DNA of 5,468 bases from Actinomycetota bacterium (GTDB lineage: Bacteria > Actinomycetota > Actinomycetes > S36-B12 > UBA10799): NCBI GenBank assembly GCA_003452655.1, contig DMNR01000365.1, forward strand, positions 1 to 5,468, in the 5' to 3' direction. The position numbers and the translations under genes are program-made. Positions 1 through 5,364 of this stretch are shown here, piece by piece (within the stretch, counting starts at the first letter, position 1; each line of letters begins with the position of its first letter). The notes below the pieces were generated by a model. It saw only the letters and a list, made by a program, of their open reading frames with translations, ran no database searches and was not told where the DNA came from.

Positions 1-112
1 CTGCCCGGTCAAGTTTGAAGAGCCTGTAATGCTCGATCGTGAACAGGGCGCTTCGCACGAGTCGAGCCTCGGACCGGGTCAGGACCACCGACCCATCGTC
101 GTTTCGCTCCAC
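1..112 (-). CDS. Hypothetical protein, N-terminal fragment (partial at left edge)
   Basis: Reading the minus strand from a GTG at 112..110 gives 37 open codons to the window edge. The peptide begins VERNDDGSVVLTRSEARLVR and continues into a helix-like stretch with IEHYRLFKLDR. It alternates charged and hydrophobic residues like a short soluble actinobacterial protein, whereas the overlapping plus-strand frames read as Ser/Pro/Arg-rich noise. The frame is closed upstream by a TGA close to the GTG, so this is probably the true N-terminus. The only Shine-Dalgarno-like sequence is a weak GAGAGC right before the GTG. I do not recognise the family and assign no function. The gene runs leftward out of the window; its sequence beyond position 1 would decide whether it is real. 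Confidence 0.4.
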   Translation of the reverse strand, partial: MERNDDGSVVLTRSEARLVRSALFTIEHYRLFKLDRA

Positions 113-229
113 GCTCTCAGCGTGTGCCGGTCGGCTGAGCCAGGGACAGTCACGCTGATCGGGTCAGCCTCCACCTCTCGCAACGGTGCTGGTGTCCCTG
201 AAGTCGGCATACCGGTCAGCCCCCACGGG

Positions 230-274
230 GTGGGGCCAAAATCCGTGACTGCAGGTGGGGCCAGAGAACTTGAC
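230..274. repeat. Two tandem copies of an IS21-like terminal repeat
   Basis: The word GTGGGGCCA occurs at 230-238 and again at 255-263, spaced 25 bp. Each copy is followed at the same distance by TGAC (246-249 and 271-274), so the two 20-bp units match at about 14 positions. Tandem GTGGGGCCA...GTGAC units are, from memory, typical of the multiple terminal repeats of IS21-family (istA/istB) elements in actinomycetes. No istA or istB coding sequence is in the window, so this would be an orphan end or the edge of an element lying to the left. It abuts the truncated IS630-type transposase, suggesting insertion or recombination into it. Confidence 0.45.
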
Positions 275-279
275 GAAAC

Positions 280-420
280 CCAGTCCGCGAACTCAACGCC
301 AAGATCCGCGCCTTCATCGACGGCTGGAACGACCGCAAACACCCCTTCATCTGGACCAAGACCGCCGACGACATCCTCAAGAAGGCCAACCGTCAGAACA
401 CTTCAAACACGGACCACTAG
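280..420 (+). pseudogene. IS630-family transposase, C-terminal remnant
   Basis: A plus-strand frame ending at the TAG at 418-420 encodes about 46 residues with VRELNAKIRAFIDGWNDR, then HPFIWTKTADDILKKAN, and finishes with TSNTDH. This is the highly recognisable C-terminus of the IS630 (Tc1/mariner-like DDE) transposases common in Streptomyces; the W-N-x-R-x-H-P-F-x-W-T-K core is the diagnostic part. The family is normally around 350 residues, so almost all of the catalytic domain is gone. A TGA at 271-273 closes the frame upstream, and homology fades at the junction with the GTGGGGCCA repeats. It is non-functional debris marking the mobile character of the left flank. The assignment is from memory of the family. 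Confidence 0.8.
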
Positions 421-514
421 AACCTCAATCGGGGCGGACGTTGACGCGCCGTCCCGACCCTTTCCTGAACCCCAACCCGGACGGGCTGGGTGTCGAGATG
501 CAGCGAAGACTGCA
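417..514. repeat. Left copy of ~100-bp direct repeat (DR-L) with tandem hairpins
   Basis: Beginning at CTAG (417-420), this segment matches 5365-5468 in the same orientation over its whole length with about 8 substitutions and a few small gaps, so close to 90% identity by eye. It contains three successive hairpins: 430-440 with 447-456 (11-bp stem with a bulged A438), 471-479 with 482-490 (CCCAACCCG against CGGGCTGGG, 2-nt loop), and TGCAG 500-504 with CTGCA 510-514. The first four bases include the stop codon of the IS630 transposase remnant. It may be the end of a mobile element, a MITE-like unit or a structured RNA. Open reading frames crossing it differ between the two copies because of gaps, so it does not look protein-coding. 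Confidence 0.75.
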
Positions 515-668
515 CGGCCTTGTGCGGGGTACTTTGCAAGATCGGGACCCGTGGGCGACCTCGCGCAGGACGCGTTGGGGTGCTGACTCGCTGGTCAGCG
601 ACTCGGGAGCCTCGCTTCCGGCCGCCATCTGCGGCCGCACAAAGTAGTTGTGCAATTTCAGCACATCT

Positions 669-690
669 TGTCGAGGTGCAGCGAAAGTGA
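669..690. repeat. Second copy of the TGTCGA-GTGCAGCGAA word
   Basis: TGTCGAGGTGCAGCGAA at 669-685 repeats TGTCGAGATGCAGCGAA at 491-507 with one difference. The right direct repeat has a looser version around 5446-5461. The 178-bp spacing of the two left copies brackets the hairpin-rich stretch. This could be an element-end motif or a short duplication; I cannot tell which. Confidence 0.4.
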
Positions 691-729
691 CGCCGTTCTA
701 CGGAGTTCCTCACACGAACCGCCCCTTCT

Positions 730-755
730 GGCAGTGGACCGCAAGGTCCACTGCC
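730..755 (-). terminator. Perfect 11-bp stem with GCAA tetraloop, operon terminator
   Basis: GGCAGTGGACC (730-740) and GGTCCACTGCC (745-755) are exact reverse complements separated by GCAA on the plus strand (TTGC on the minus strand). The stem lies 64 nt beyond the stop codon of the last gene of the minus-strand operon. There is no U-tract on either side, as is usual for actinobacterial terminators, and the symmetric stem could also block plus-strand transcription coming from the mobile-element side. Confidence 0.65.
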
Positions 756-819
756 GCCAGGCTCTCCGCGACGCCTCAGGCGTGCTGCGTGCCCTAGTGA
801 CGGCAGGCCAGTCCTTCAG

Positions 820-1827
820 TTAGTGCTGGCCTACTGGCGGCGGTGGCGTGTCTGGGCACGTCGCGGCCGACCGCCCATCCGCCCCCTGTTCACCGACGAG
901 ATCTCCCGAGCTTTGACCTTTGGGCCGTTCCTCCAGCGAAACTCTCGTACACAGGTTCTTCAGCGAGTTGAAAGCCCTCGAAAGGTCCTCTACCTCAGAC
1001 TGTTTGATCGAAATGAAACCGCGCGCATGCCCATCGTCGGAGTGCTCGTCCTGAAGGACAACGTCGTCATCGAAGCCTATCAATCCGTCGCCGATTAGAG
1101 AGAGGATCCCTGCGTCCCTCTTTCGGATGGCTTCTATGTCTCCAAAGAAGGATGCGAGTTGCGGATGCTCCACCTGACTGCGGATAGGTCTCGAAGCTGC
1201 CACAGCCGCATTCCACGATTCCTTCGTCGTAATAAACAGCCGACAAACGTCAACACCTCGTGACGCCGCCGCAAGGTTCGCTTGCAGGAACTGTTGCTCT
1301 TCGGGCGAATCGTCCCATTCGCAGTCCATAAAACGAGAAACAGCCCAAATTCGGTTTCCTGGCAGTGCGGCCTCTATCCGAGGAAGGAGCCACGCGTAAT
1401 ACTCTGAGGTGAGCATGGTCGGCGAGTGCTTGTGGAGCACCATCGTGTCAAGAGCCCGAATAAACTCATTCAGCGAGCGCAACTTATGCCATCGAAATTC
1501 TGGCTCCCCAATTCTGTAGTAGCTCTCAATCGCCGACCGCAGACGTACCGTTTCCGAGGCGGACGTACTCAAGTTCAGATATTCCGCAATAGCCTCGTCC
1601 GCTTGTACACCGTCCTGAACTGTTTGCTGCAAGGGATTGATGTCCCGACGAAATAGTCCATCCGTGACCGCGCGATGATAGAGGAGCAGCCCTCCGATCA
1701 TCCAGGCCAGTTGCCCCAAGTCCCGGAGATTCAGAAGGAAGAAAAGAATCGCACCAACCCCGGCGGTAAGGACCACCTCAGCCCAGTATGACCAGTCCCT
1801 TACTATCGCCGGTACTTGGCGAGACAT
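820..1827 (-). CDS. Two-TM membrane-anchored protein with putative PLD-like cytosolic domain
   Basis: The 335-residue product starts with a short amphipathic stretch, then two closely spaced hydrophobic segments at about residues 16-34 and 37-53, followed by a long soluble region. Residues about 155-300 contain IWAVSRFMDCEW, a helix FLQANLAAASRGVDVCRLFI and a later D-rich IGFDDDVVLQDE strand. This resembles domains where a residue after a strand contacts ligand and a helix reads N-R-x-A-x-x-R-G-V-x-V-x-R-I-F; I associate that pattern with catalytically inactive PLD-like sensor or effector domains. No HxKxxxxD motif is visible, so phosphodiesterase activity is not supported. The tail after residue 300 is Gly/Pro/Ser-rich and probably disordered. 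It is the third operon gene, starting 3 nt after the SDR stop with only a weak RBS, implying translational coupling. It could be a sensor, a membrane anchor for the two enzymes, or an effector. The coding frame is secure; the domain call is tentative. Confidence 0.85.
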   Translation of the reverse strand: MSRQVPAIVRDWSYWAEVVLTAGVGAILFFLLNLRDLGQLAWMIGGLLLYHRAVTDGLFRRDINPLQQTVQDGVQADEAIAEYLNLSTSASETVRLRSAIESYYRIGEPEFRWHKLRSLNEFIRALDTMVLHKHSPTMLTSEYYAWLLPRIEAALPGNRIWAVSRFMDCEWDDSPEEQQFLQANLAAASRGVDVCRLFITTKESWNAAVAASRPIRSQVEHPQLASFFGDIEAIRKRDAGILSLIGDGLIGFDDDVVLQDEHSDDGHARGFISIKQSEVEDLSRAFNSLKNLCTRVSLEERPKGQSSGDLVGEQGADGRSAATCPDTPPPPVGQH

Positions 1828-1830
1828 CGG

Positions 1831-2586
1831 TCAGCCGCGCTTAAGTTCGCCGTATTCAGATTCGAATTCGAACCTCGAGATCGTATCCACGCCCGTGTAA
1901 CCGCCATCTGCGAATAACGTCGCACCGTTGATGAAGGACGCATCATCCGATAGAAGCCATACTACTGCTTGGGCAATCTCCTGCGGGGTCCCTAGTCGCC
2001 CAAGTGGGGTGACGGCGCGTGAGCGCTCGAAGACCTCATCTGTATCCATAACCCCTCCAATCCAGCCCGCGGCCACGCAGTTGTATCGCCAGGCCCCATT
2101 TGACACGTTGGCGAGCGAGCGAGCGAGGTTATGAGTTGCCGCTTTCGTGGCCGCGTATGCGTGCGCGCCAAACGACCCGGTGTTCGCCTCGCTGCTTGTA
2201 ATGAAGACGGCGCGTCCTTCAGCAGCCCAACGGGTGAGACTGAGATGGCCCAGAATTTTGGGAACGGTCAGGTTGGCGAAGAGGCTACGGTCCCAGCGGT
2301 CCATGTCGAACGCATCGCGGTTCTCCATGTAAAAGTAGAAGTCCGAATGGACAATCCGCGAGAATTCTCCAGACACCGACTCGAGTGTTTGGAGGGTTTC
2401 CCGTGGTTTGGTGCTGTCGATTGCGACCCACTCAACGTCGGGACGCGCATTGACAAACTCCTGGACCTCGGGGTCCGAGTCCCGCTCGTACGTGGCTACG
2501 ACGTCGCCCTGCCCGGCCACTTTCTGAAGCACGGCTTGGCCTATTCCAGGGCGGGCCCCGCCCACAATCAAGGTCTTGGACATCAT
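1831..2586 (-). CDS. SDR-family NAD(P)-dependent oxidoreductase
   Basis: A 251-residue classical short-chain dehydrogenase/reductase, full length for the family. It has an N-terminal Rossmann glycine motif GGARPGIG (residues 9-16), an adenine-contacting Asp in the IDST turn (D57), the alpha-4 Asn (N105 in ANLTVP), a catalytic Ser 13 residues before the Tyr (S131), and YxxxK at Y144/K148 in AYAATKAA. The C-terminus has the usual FINGATLFADGG. It would reversibly oxidise an alcohol or reduce a carbonyl in the cytoplasm; the substrate is unknown. Oddities are HSD at 80-82 where classical members have NAG, and AAG at 172-174 where PG is usual, so it is divergent yet keeps the tetrad. ATG is chosen because AGGAG lies 6 nt upstream and overlaps the stop of the oxygenase gene; a second ATG follows immediately. 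It is the middle gene of the operon and probably acts on the oxygenase product or a shared substrate. Confidence 0.93.
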   Translation of the reverse strand: MMSKTLIVGGARPGIGQAVLQKVAGQGDVVATYERDSDPEVQEFVNARPDVEWVAIDSTKPRETLQTLESVSGEFSRIVHSDFYFYMENRDAFDMDRWDRSLFANLTVPKILGHLSLTRWAAEGRAVFITSSEANTGSFGAHAYAATKAATHNLARSLANVSNGAWRYNCVAAGWIGGVMDTDEVFERSRAVTPLGRLGTPQEIAQAVVWLLSDDASFINGATLFADGGYTGVDTISRFEFESEYGELKRG

Positions 2587-2593
2587 TGAGCTC

Positions 2594-3253
2594 CTAGTCG
2601 TTCTCGCGACTCGCGAAGAGGTGTTCGTTTAGATCCGACGGCCTGTCATCTTCTGTACTTTCGTCCGTGTAGTAGTTCATGGGCACGGAGATACGCACTG
2701 CGTTCTTGTCCGCTAAGGGTCGAACATAATGCGGATGGAGTCGGGCGTCAAAGAAGAGCAGCGATCCAGCCATCGGATGAATGATGCTGCAATCTGCGTC
2801 AATCTGCTCCAAGCCAATGGCGTCTGACCGGTTCGCGATAACGAGCTCTCCGCCCGTCCCCGGCGGATGTGTCGTCACGTAGAGGAGGCCCTGAATTGGG
2901 TTTGAGTCTACGTGTGCCTCGTAGCGTTCTAGTTCCCCACGTTGAACGTTGAGATTTACGCCGTACTGGCGGTTCTGTGCGCTAGTTACCTCGCATCCGA
3001 AGGCGGCTTTCGCCAACTCGCAGAACGGTCCCTCGTAAAGTTCCTGGAGCCACGGAGCCGCCTTGGACAGGTCACCGCCGTCGACGGTGGTGACTGGAAT
3101 CACTGCGCCGGGCGTCTCACGTGAGGTAACTGAAGTCGCAACTAGATCCTTGCGGACTGCCCATGTGCCCGCGATCTGGTGAAGTTCATCTTGCCATCCA
3201 CGCGGCAGTAGAGCAGTGGCATCGAACCCGTGCCAATGGAATAGTTGTCGCAT
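2594..3253 (-). CDS. 2-oxoglutarate/Fe(II)-dependent oxygenase
   Basis: A 219-residue (221 from the upstream ATG) double-stranded beta-helix oxygenase. With numbering from the chosen start, the iron triad is H114 and D116 in YEAHVD and H175 in HPHYVRPL; R187 in VRISVP, 12 residues after the distal His, fits the 2-oxoglutarate carboxylate anchor. The family couples 2OG decarboxylation and O2 to hydroxylation or a related oxidation. The region before the HxD (YGVNLNVQRGE) and the GTGGELV turn also fit prolyl-4-hydroxylase-like members, but the substrate is not readable. Two in-frame ATGs exist, at 3259 and 3253. GTGAGGGG directly abuts the first and lies 6 nt from the second, so I prefer 3253. 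First gene of the operon; its TAG overlaps the RBS of the SDR gene 7 nt later. The last ~25 residues are acidic and probably flexible. Confidence 0.92.
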   Translation of the reverse strand: MRQLFHWHGFDATALLPRGWQDELHQIAGTWAVRKDLVATSVTSRETPGAVIPVTTVDGGDLSKAAPWLQELYEGPFCELAKAAFGCEVTSAQNRQYGVNLNVQRGELERYEAHVDSNPIQGLLYVTTHPPGTGGELVIANRSDAIGLEQIDADCSIIHPMAGSLLFFDARLHPHYVRPLADKNAVRISVPMNYYTDESTEDDRPSDLNEHLFASREND

Positions 3254-3363
3254 GTTCATCCCCTCACAGGCCGTCCGATTCCGCGTCTGACCGTAGCTGA
3301 CCCGGGCCGTGGTTCGCTAGGTTCATTCTCGGCAAGTGAGCGGAATCGCACCCTTCTCCGCGC
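3254..3363 (-). promoter_or_regulatory. Operon leader: RBS, presumed promoter and 9-bp inverted repeat
   Basis: This is the only space upstream of the three-gene operon and should hold its promoter. GTGAGGGG at about 3260-3267 is the RBS for the ATG at 3253. CGATTCCGC (3276-3284) and GCGGAATCG (3340-3348) are perfect reverse complements 55 nt apart, bracketing the likely promoter; they could be operator half-sites or the base of a leader stem. I found no convincing -35/-10 pair: TACGGT near 3287-3292 on the minus strand is a possible -10 with a poor partner. There is no strong terminator between the tniQ remnant and the operon, so read-through is possible. Confidence 0.4.
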
Positions 3364-4769
3364 TTATGCAGTGCGCGCGAGTTCGCGTTGCTGCTTGTCG
3401 CCGAGGGAGGTCTCGAACTGGCGATACCGTGCGCGGTCCTTCGCGGTCGGCTTCCCTCCCCGCCAGGACGGTGAGAGGTCGAGGTGGGCGTGGGCGACGT
3501 GGACCCATTGCCAGGTCAGGCCGAGGTTGTTGGCGCCGTGTCGGGTGCCAGGCCGGTTGCGTCGGGCCAATTCGTCGAACCAGCGGCTCCACCCCGAGGC
3601 GGTGGCGGATCTTGGCCTCCAAGGTGCTGTAGTTCTCGGGGGATCTCTTCGATGGCCCGCCAGACTCGGGCCTTCCATTCGTCGGCGGTCACCAGCATGG
3701 TCGCCGAGCAGGCTCGGGCGCAGCGCACACCCATCCGGCCGGGCATGACCAAGGCTTCTGCGGCCGCGGCCCAGGAACTGATGTCCAGGTGCAGCCGTGC
3801 CAGCGAAAGGGAGGCGAAGAGTCGGACGGTCGCTTCGCTGGAGGCAGAGGCGCTGGCCAGGTGCTCAAGGTACTCCTCGTAGGGGATGACTTGAGGGACA
3901 ACGAGCAGGTTGATCGACATACGCACTCCGTCCGTGCTGGGGGTGTCGAGGTGGTGGGACAGGCGCCCCTGGCCGCAGTGCCGTCTGCGGCGGCGGCGGC
4001 GAGGTCGGAGACCCAAGGTGCGAGGGTGTCGGCACCAGGTTGTCCGGCGAGGTGCAGCAGCAGCGTGGTCAGGTGCCTCAGATCGGTCACGTATGCCGTG
4101 GGCTTGGCAGGCCGGCCGAGCACCGTGACGACCTCACCGGCGAGAGCTGAGTTCATCCGCGCCTGAGTCGCCAGGACTCTCGGCGGCGGCGACGACCCGG
4201 TGAGGGTGATGAGGTCGTGTTGACACTGCTTGACCGGTCCCTGCCCGAGAGGGTTCCCGCAGACCGTGGCGGCGCCGACCGTCCGCAGATGGGAGTGGCG
4301 TTGATCGCGGAACGGCCGCCGACACGCCGGGCAGCGGGCGGTCAGCATGACGCCGTGGTCGGTGCAGGCGTTGACGAGCAGAAGCCGCCAGGCGGTCTTC
4401 CAAGTGCCGCTATCGGCGAGGCAACCTGGGCAGACCTGGGTGCCGTGGGCGGGGGTCCAGCCGCGGGCAGCGACCTGACGGTGCCAATAGCGGTCACGCG
4501 GGTCGAGTCCGCCCAGGTCGAGAGCGGTGCCGTCGAAGGAGGCGAGGGTCGCGGCATACACCTGGTCCTCATCGACGCGGGCCAGGGCCGCGAGTCGAGC
4601 GATCGTCTCGGGTGAGGACGCGAGCGTGAGGTAGCGGTTGCCGGCCCGCCCTCGGCCGGTGGCGGCGAGGAGTTGCGCTGTGGTGAGGCCGTTGGCGTCG
4701 GCGAGGTGCTCGAGCCAGGGCTCGATCTACTCCCGAGGACGGGAGTCACAGAGACCGGGCGGCGGTCAT
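3364..4769 (-). pseudogene. tniQ: TniQ-family transposition protein, multiply frameshifted
   Basis: Stitching three minus-strand frames gives a TniQ-like protein of about 460 residues. An N-terminal VTPVLG lies in one frame and continues as IEPWLEHLADANGL in another. Then come a zinc-binding block CPGC (4432-4421), CTDH (4366-4355) and CPAC (4333-4322) around the family-typical GTWKTAWRL, a middle part through LAPWVSDLAAAAADGT, a tail with YEEYLEHLASAS and ADEWKARVWRAIEEIP, then LEAKIRHRLG and SRWFDELARRN, ending TAA at 3366-3364. Visible lesions: a frame change between 4769 and about 4750 (if ATG 4769 is the start), a lost base near 4733, an in-frame TAG at 4729-4727 where TCG would restore ESIEPW, and shifts near 3975, 3630 and 3597. 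TniQ assists target selection in Tn7/Tn5053-type transposition with a DDE transposase and an AAA ATPase; neither is present intact. It is dead unless the lesions are sequencing errors. Confidence 0.8.
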
Positions 4770-4900
4770 CGCCGGATAGGCGGAGGTGTGCGCGACCCCC
4801 AGGCCCTGTCATCCGGCAGGGAATCCTGGGGGTCACTTCCCGGTCCCTCGCCAGGGTGGGCGTCGCTGGGCCCGTGACCGGTCATGCGGTCACCCGTCAT
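4766..4900 (-). pseudogene. Possible C-terminal tail of the gene upstream of tniQ
   Basis: A minus-strand frame from an ATG at 4900 gives 44 residues ending SRTPPPIRR, and its TGA (4768-4766) overlaps the presumed tniQ ATG (4769-4767) as ATGA. Such overlaps are typical between an AAA-ATPase (TniB-like) gene and tniQ. The peptide is Gly/Pro/Asp-rich and has no recognisable domain, so it could be just the tail of a deleted gene or a chance open frame. The frame stays open upstream towards 5038 but its codon use there does not look coding. Confidence 0.25.
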
Positions 4901-5000
4901 GGACGTCGTCAGGCACCGTTGTGACGTGCCGGTGCAGTGGCGGACCGTAACGGCGCTGCCAGGGTGGTTGTCGGGCCGACACGGACCAGCCCATCGAAGT
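4901..5000. other. Non-coding stretch with a 6-1-6 palindrome
   Basis: This belongs to a gap between the tniQ region and the cysteine-rich gene in which I see no convincing gene. TGTCGG-G-CCGACA at 4969-4981 is an almost perfect palindrome. Just to the left, GTGACC (4874-4879) and GGTCAC (4888-4893) form a 6-bp inverted repeat. These may be element-end or regulator sites, but no matching second end was found. Confidence 0.3.
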
Positions 5001-5033
5001 CGGCCGCCCGGATCAGCATGATCCGAGCGGCCG
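5001..5033 (-). terminator. Strong 15-bp stem (one mismatch), terminator of the Cys-rich gene
   Basis: Positions 5001-5015 pair with 5019-5033 at 14 of 15 positions (C5008 opposite A5026) around a 3-nt loop. The structure begins 5 nt after the stop codon of the 84-aa gene on the minus strand. It lacks a U-tract, as expected in high-GC actinobacteria. Confidence 0.7.
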
Positions 5034-5038
5034 AAGCT

Positions 5039-5293
5039 CTACGCGGCCTCGATCACGACGTAGCCGCGACGACGACACTCTTGAAGGTCTTCTCTCAGTT
5101 CGCGGAGTACCCGCTCATCGAGATCCTTCGGCATCTGGCATCCGCAGGAGACCCCGCTGCCAGCGCCATAGCCCTGGGGCTGTTCAGGCTCGCAGCGCAA
5201 CTCCGGCGGCACCTCGCGGGGCAATGACACGCACAAGTCGTGTCCAGAGCAGCGCCGACCAATCAACTTCACACGACACCGATGAGGGGACAT
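5039..5293 (-). CDS. Small cysteine-rich protein of unknown function (84 aa)
   Basis: The product has seven cysteines: C6, C15, C21, C34, C50, C52 and C73. The N-terminal half contains GRRCSGHDLCVSLPREVPPE and a Gly-rich linker before CGC. The C-terminal third is a predicted amphipathic helix (LDERVLRELREDLQE) followed by RRGYVVIEA. The cysteine spacing suggests a compact metal-binding or disulfide-stabilised knuckle, which is inference only. It feels familiar as an actinobacterial hypothetical protein, but I cannot name a family. The ATG is supported by GGAAAGGAAG about 4 nt upstream, and a strong terminator-like stem follows the stop, so it looks like an intact single-gene unit. A plus-strand frame over the same bases (4937-5227) lacks comparable start signals. 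Confidence 0.75.
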   Translation of the reverse strand: MSPHRCRVKLIGRRCSGHDLCVSLPREVPPELRCEPEQPQGYGAGSGVSCGCQMPKDLDERVLRELREDLQECRRRGYVVIEAA

Positions 5294-5364
5294 CGGGCTT
5301 CCTTTCCTGGCCCAAATGGACCGTGACAGGAGGCCCTAGACTCATCAGCGCACAACCGAGGTTT
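5294..5364 (-). promoter_or_regulatory. Leader of the Cys-rich gene: RBS and presumed promoter
   Basis: On the minus strand GGAAAGGAAG precedes the ATG at 5293 with suitable spacing. The ~70 bp up to the right direct repeat must contain the promoter unless it lies in the repeat itself. I see no clear -35/-10 pair. GAGGT (5358-5362) and ACCTC (5370-5374) form a short inverted repeat centred on the CTAG at the edge of the direct repeat. Confidence 0.35.

Larger units (their letters stand above)
515..819. other. Gene-free stretch with several inverted repeats
   Basis: No frame on either strand here looks like a protein; the open frames are low-complexity Arg/Ser/Pro translations. The segment holds perfect small inverted repeats at 582-587/594-599 (GCTGAC, 6-nt loop), 619-625/631-637 (CGGCCGC, 5-nt loop) and 649-653/661-665 (TGTGC, 7-nt loop), plus the strong stem at 730-755. 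A word found in the left direct repeat recurs at 669-690. The stretch separates mobile-element debris from the 3' end of the three-gene operon and may be the decayed inside of an insertion element. Confidence 0.5.

Noticed and set aside
29..586. Long plus-strand open frame across the left flank
   Set aside because: It crosses the IS21-like repeats, the IS630 remnant (in another frame) and the direct repeat; the translation is Ser/Thr/Pro/Arg-rich with no domain or RBS.
417..713. Minus-strand open frames through the left direct repeat
   Set aside because: Gaps between the two repeat copies change the frame, and the translations are Arg-rich low complexity; hairpins explain the sequence better.
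820..1827. Active phospholipase D
   Set aside because: No HxKxxxxD motif is visible; only a loose fold-level resemblance is claimed.
2131..2589. Plus-strand open frame of 152 codons
   Set aside because: It is antisense to the SDR gene, whose catalytic motifs and RBS are clear.
3516..4016. Separate 166-aa minus-strand gene
   Set aside because: Its first residues are Arg-repeat noise and the rest continues the tniQ protein after a frameshift; it is part of the pseudogene.
4937..5227. Plus-strand open frame of 96 codons
   Set aside because: It crosses the strong terminator-like stem and overlaps the better supported Cys-rich gene; there is no convincing RBS.
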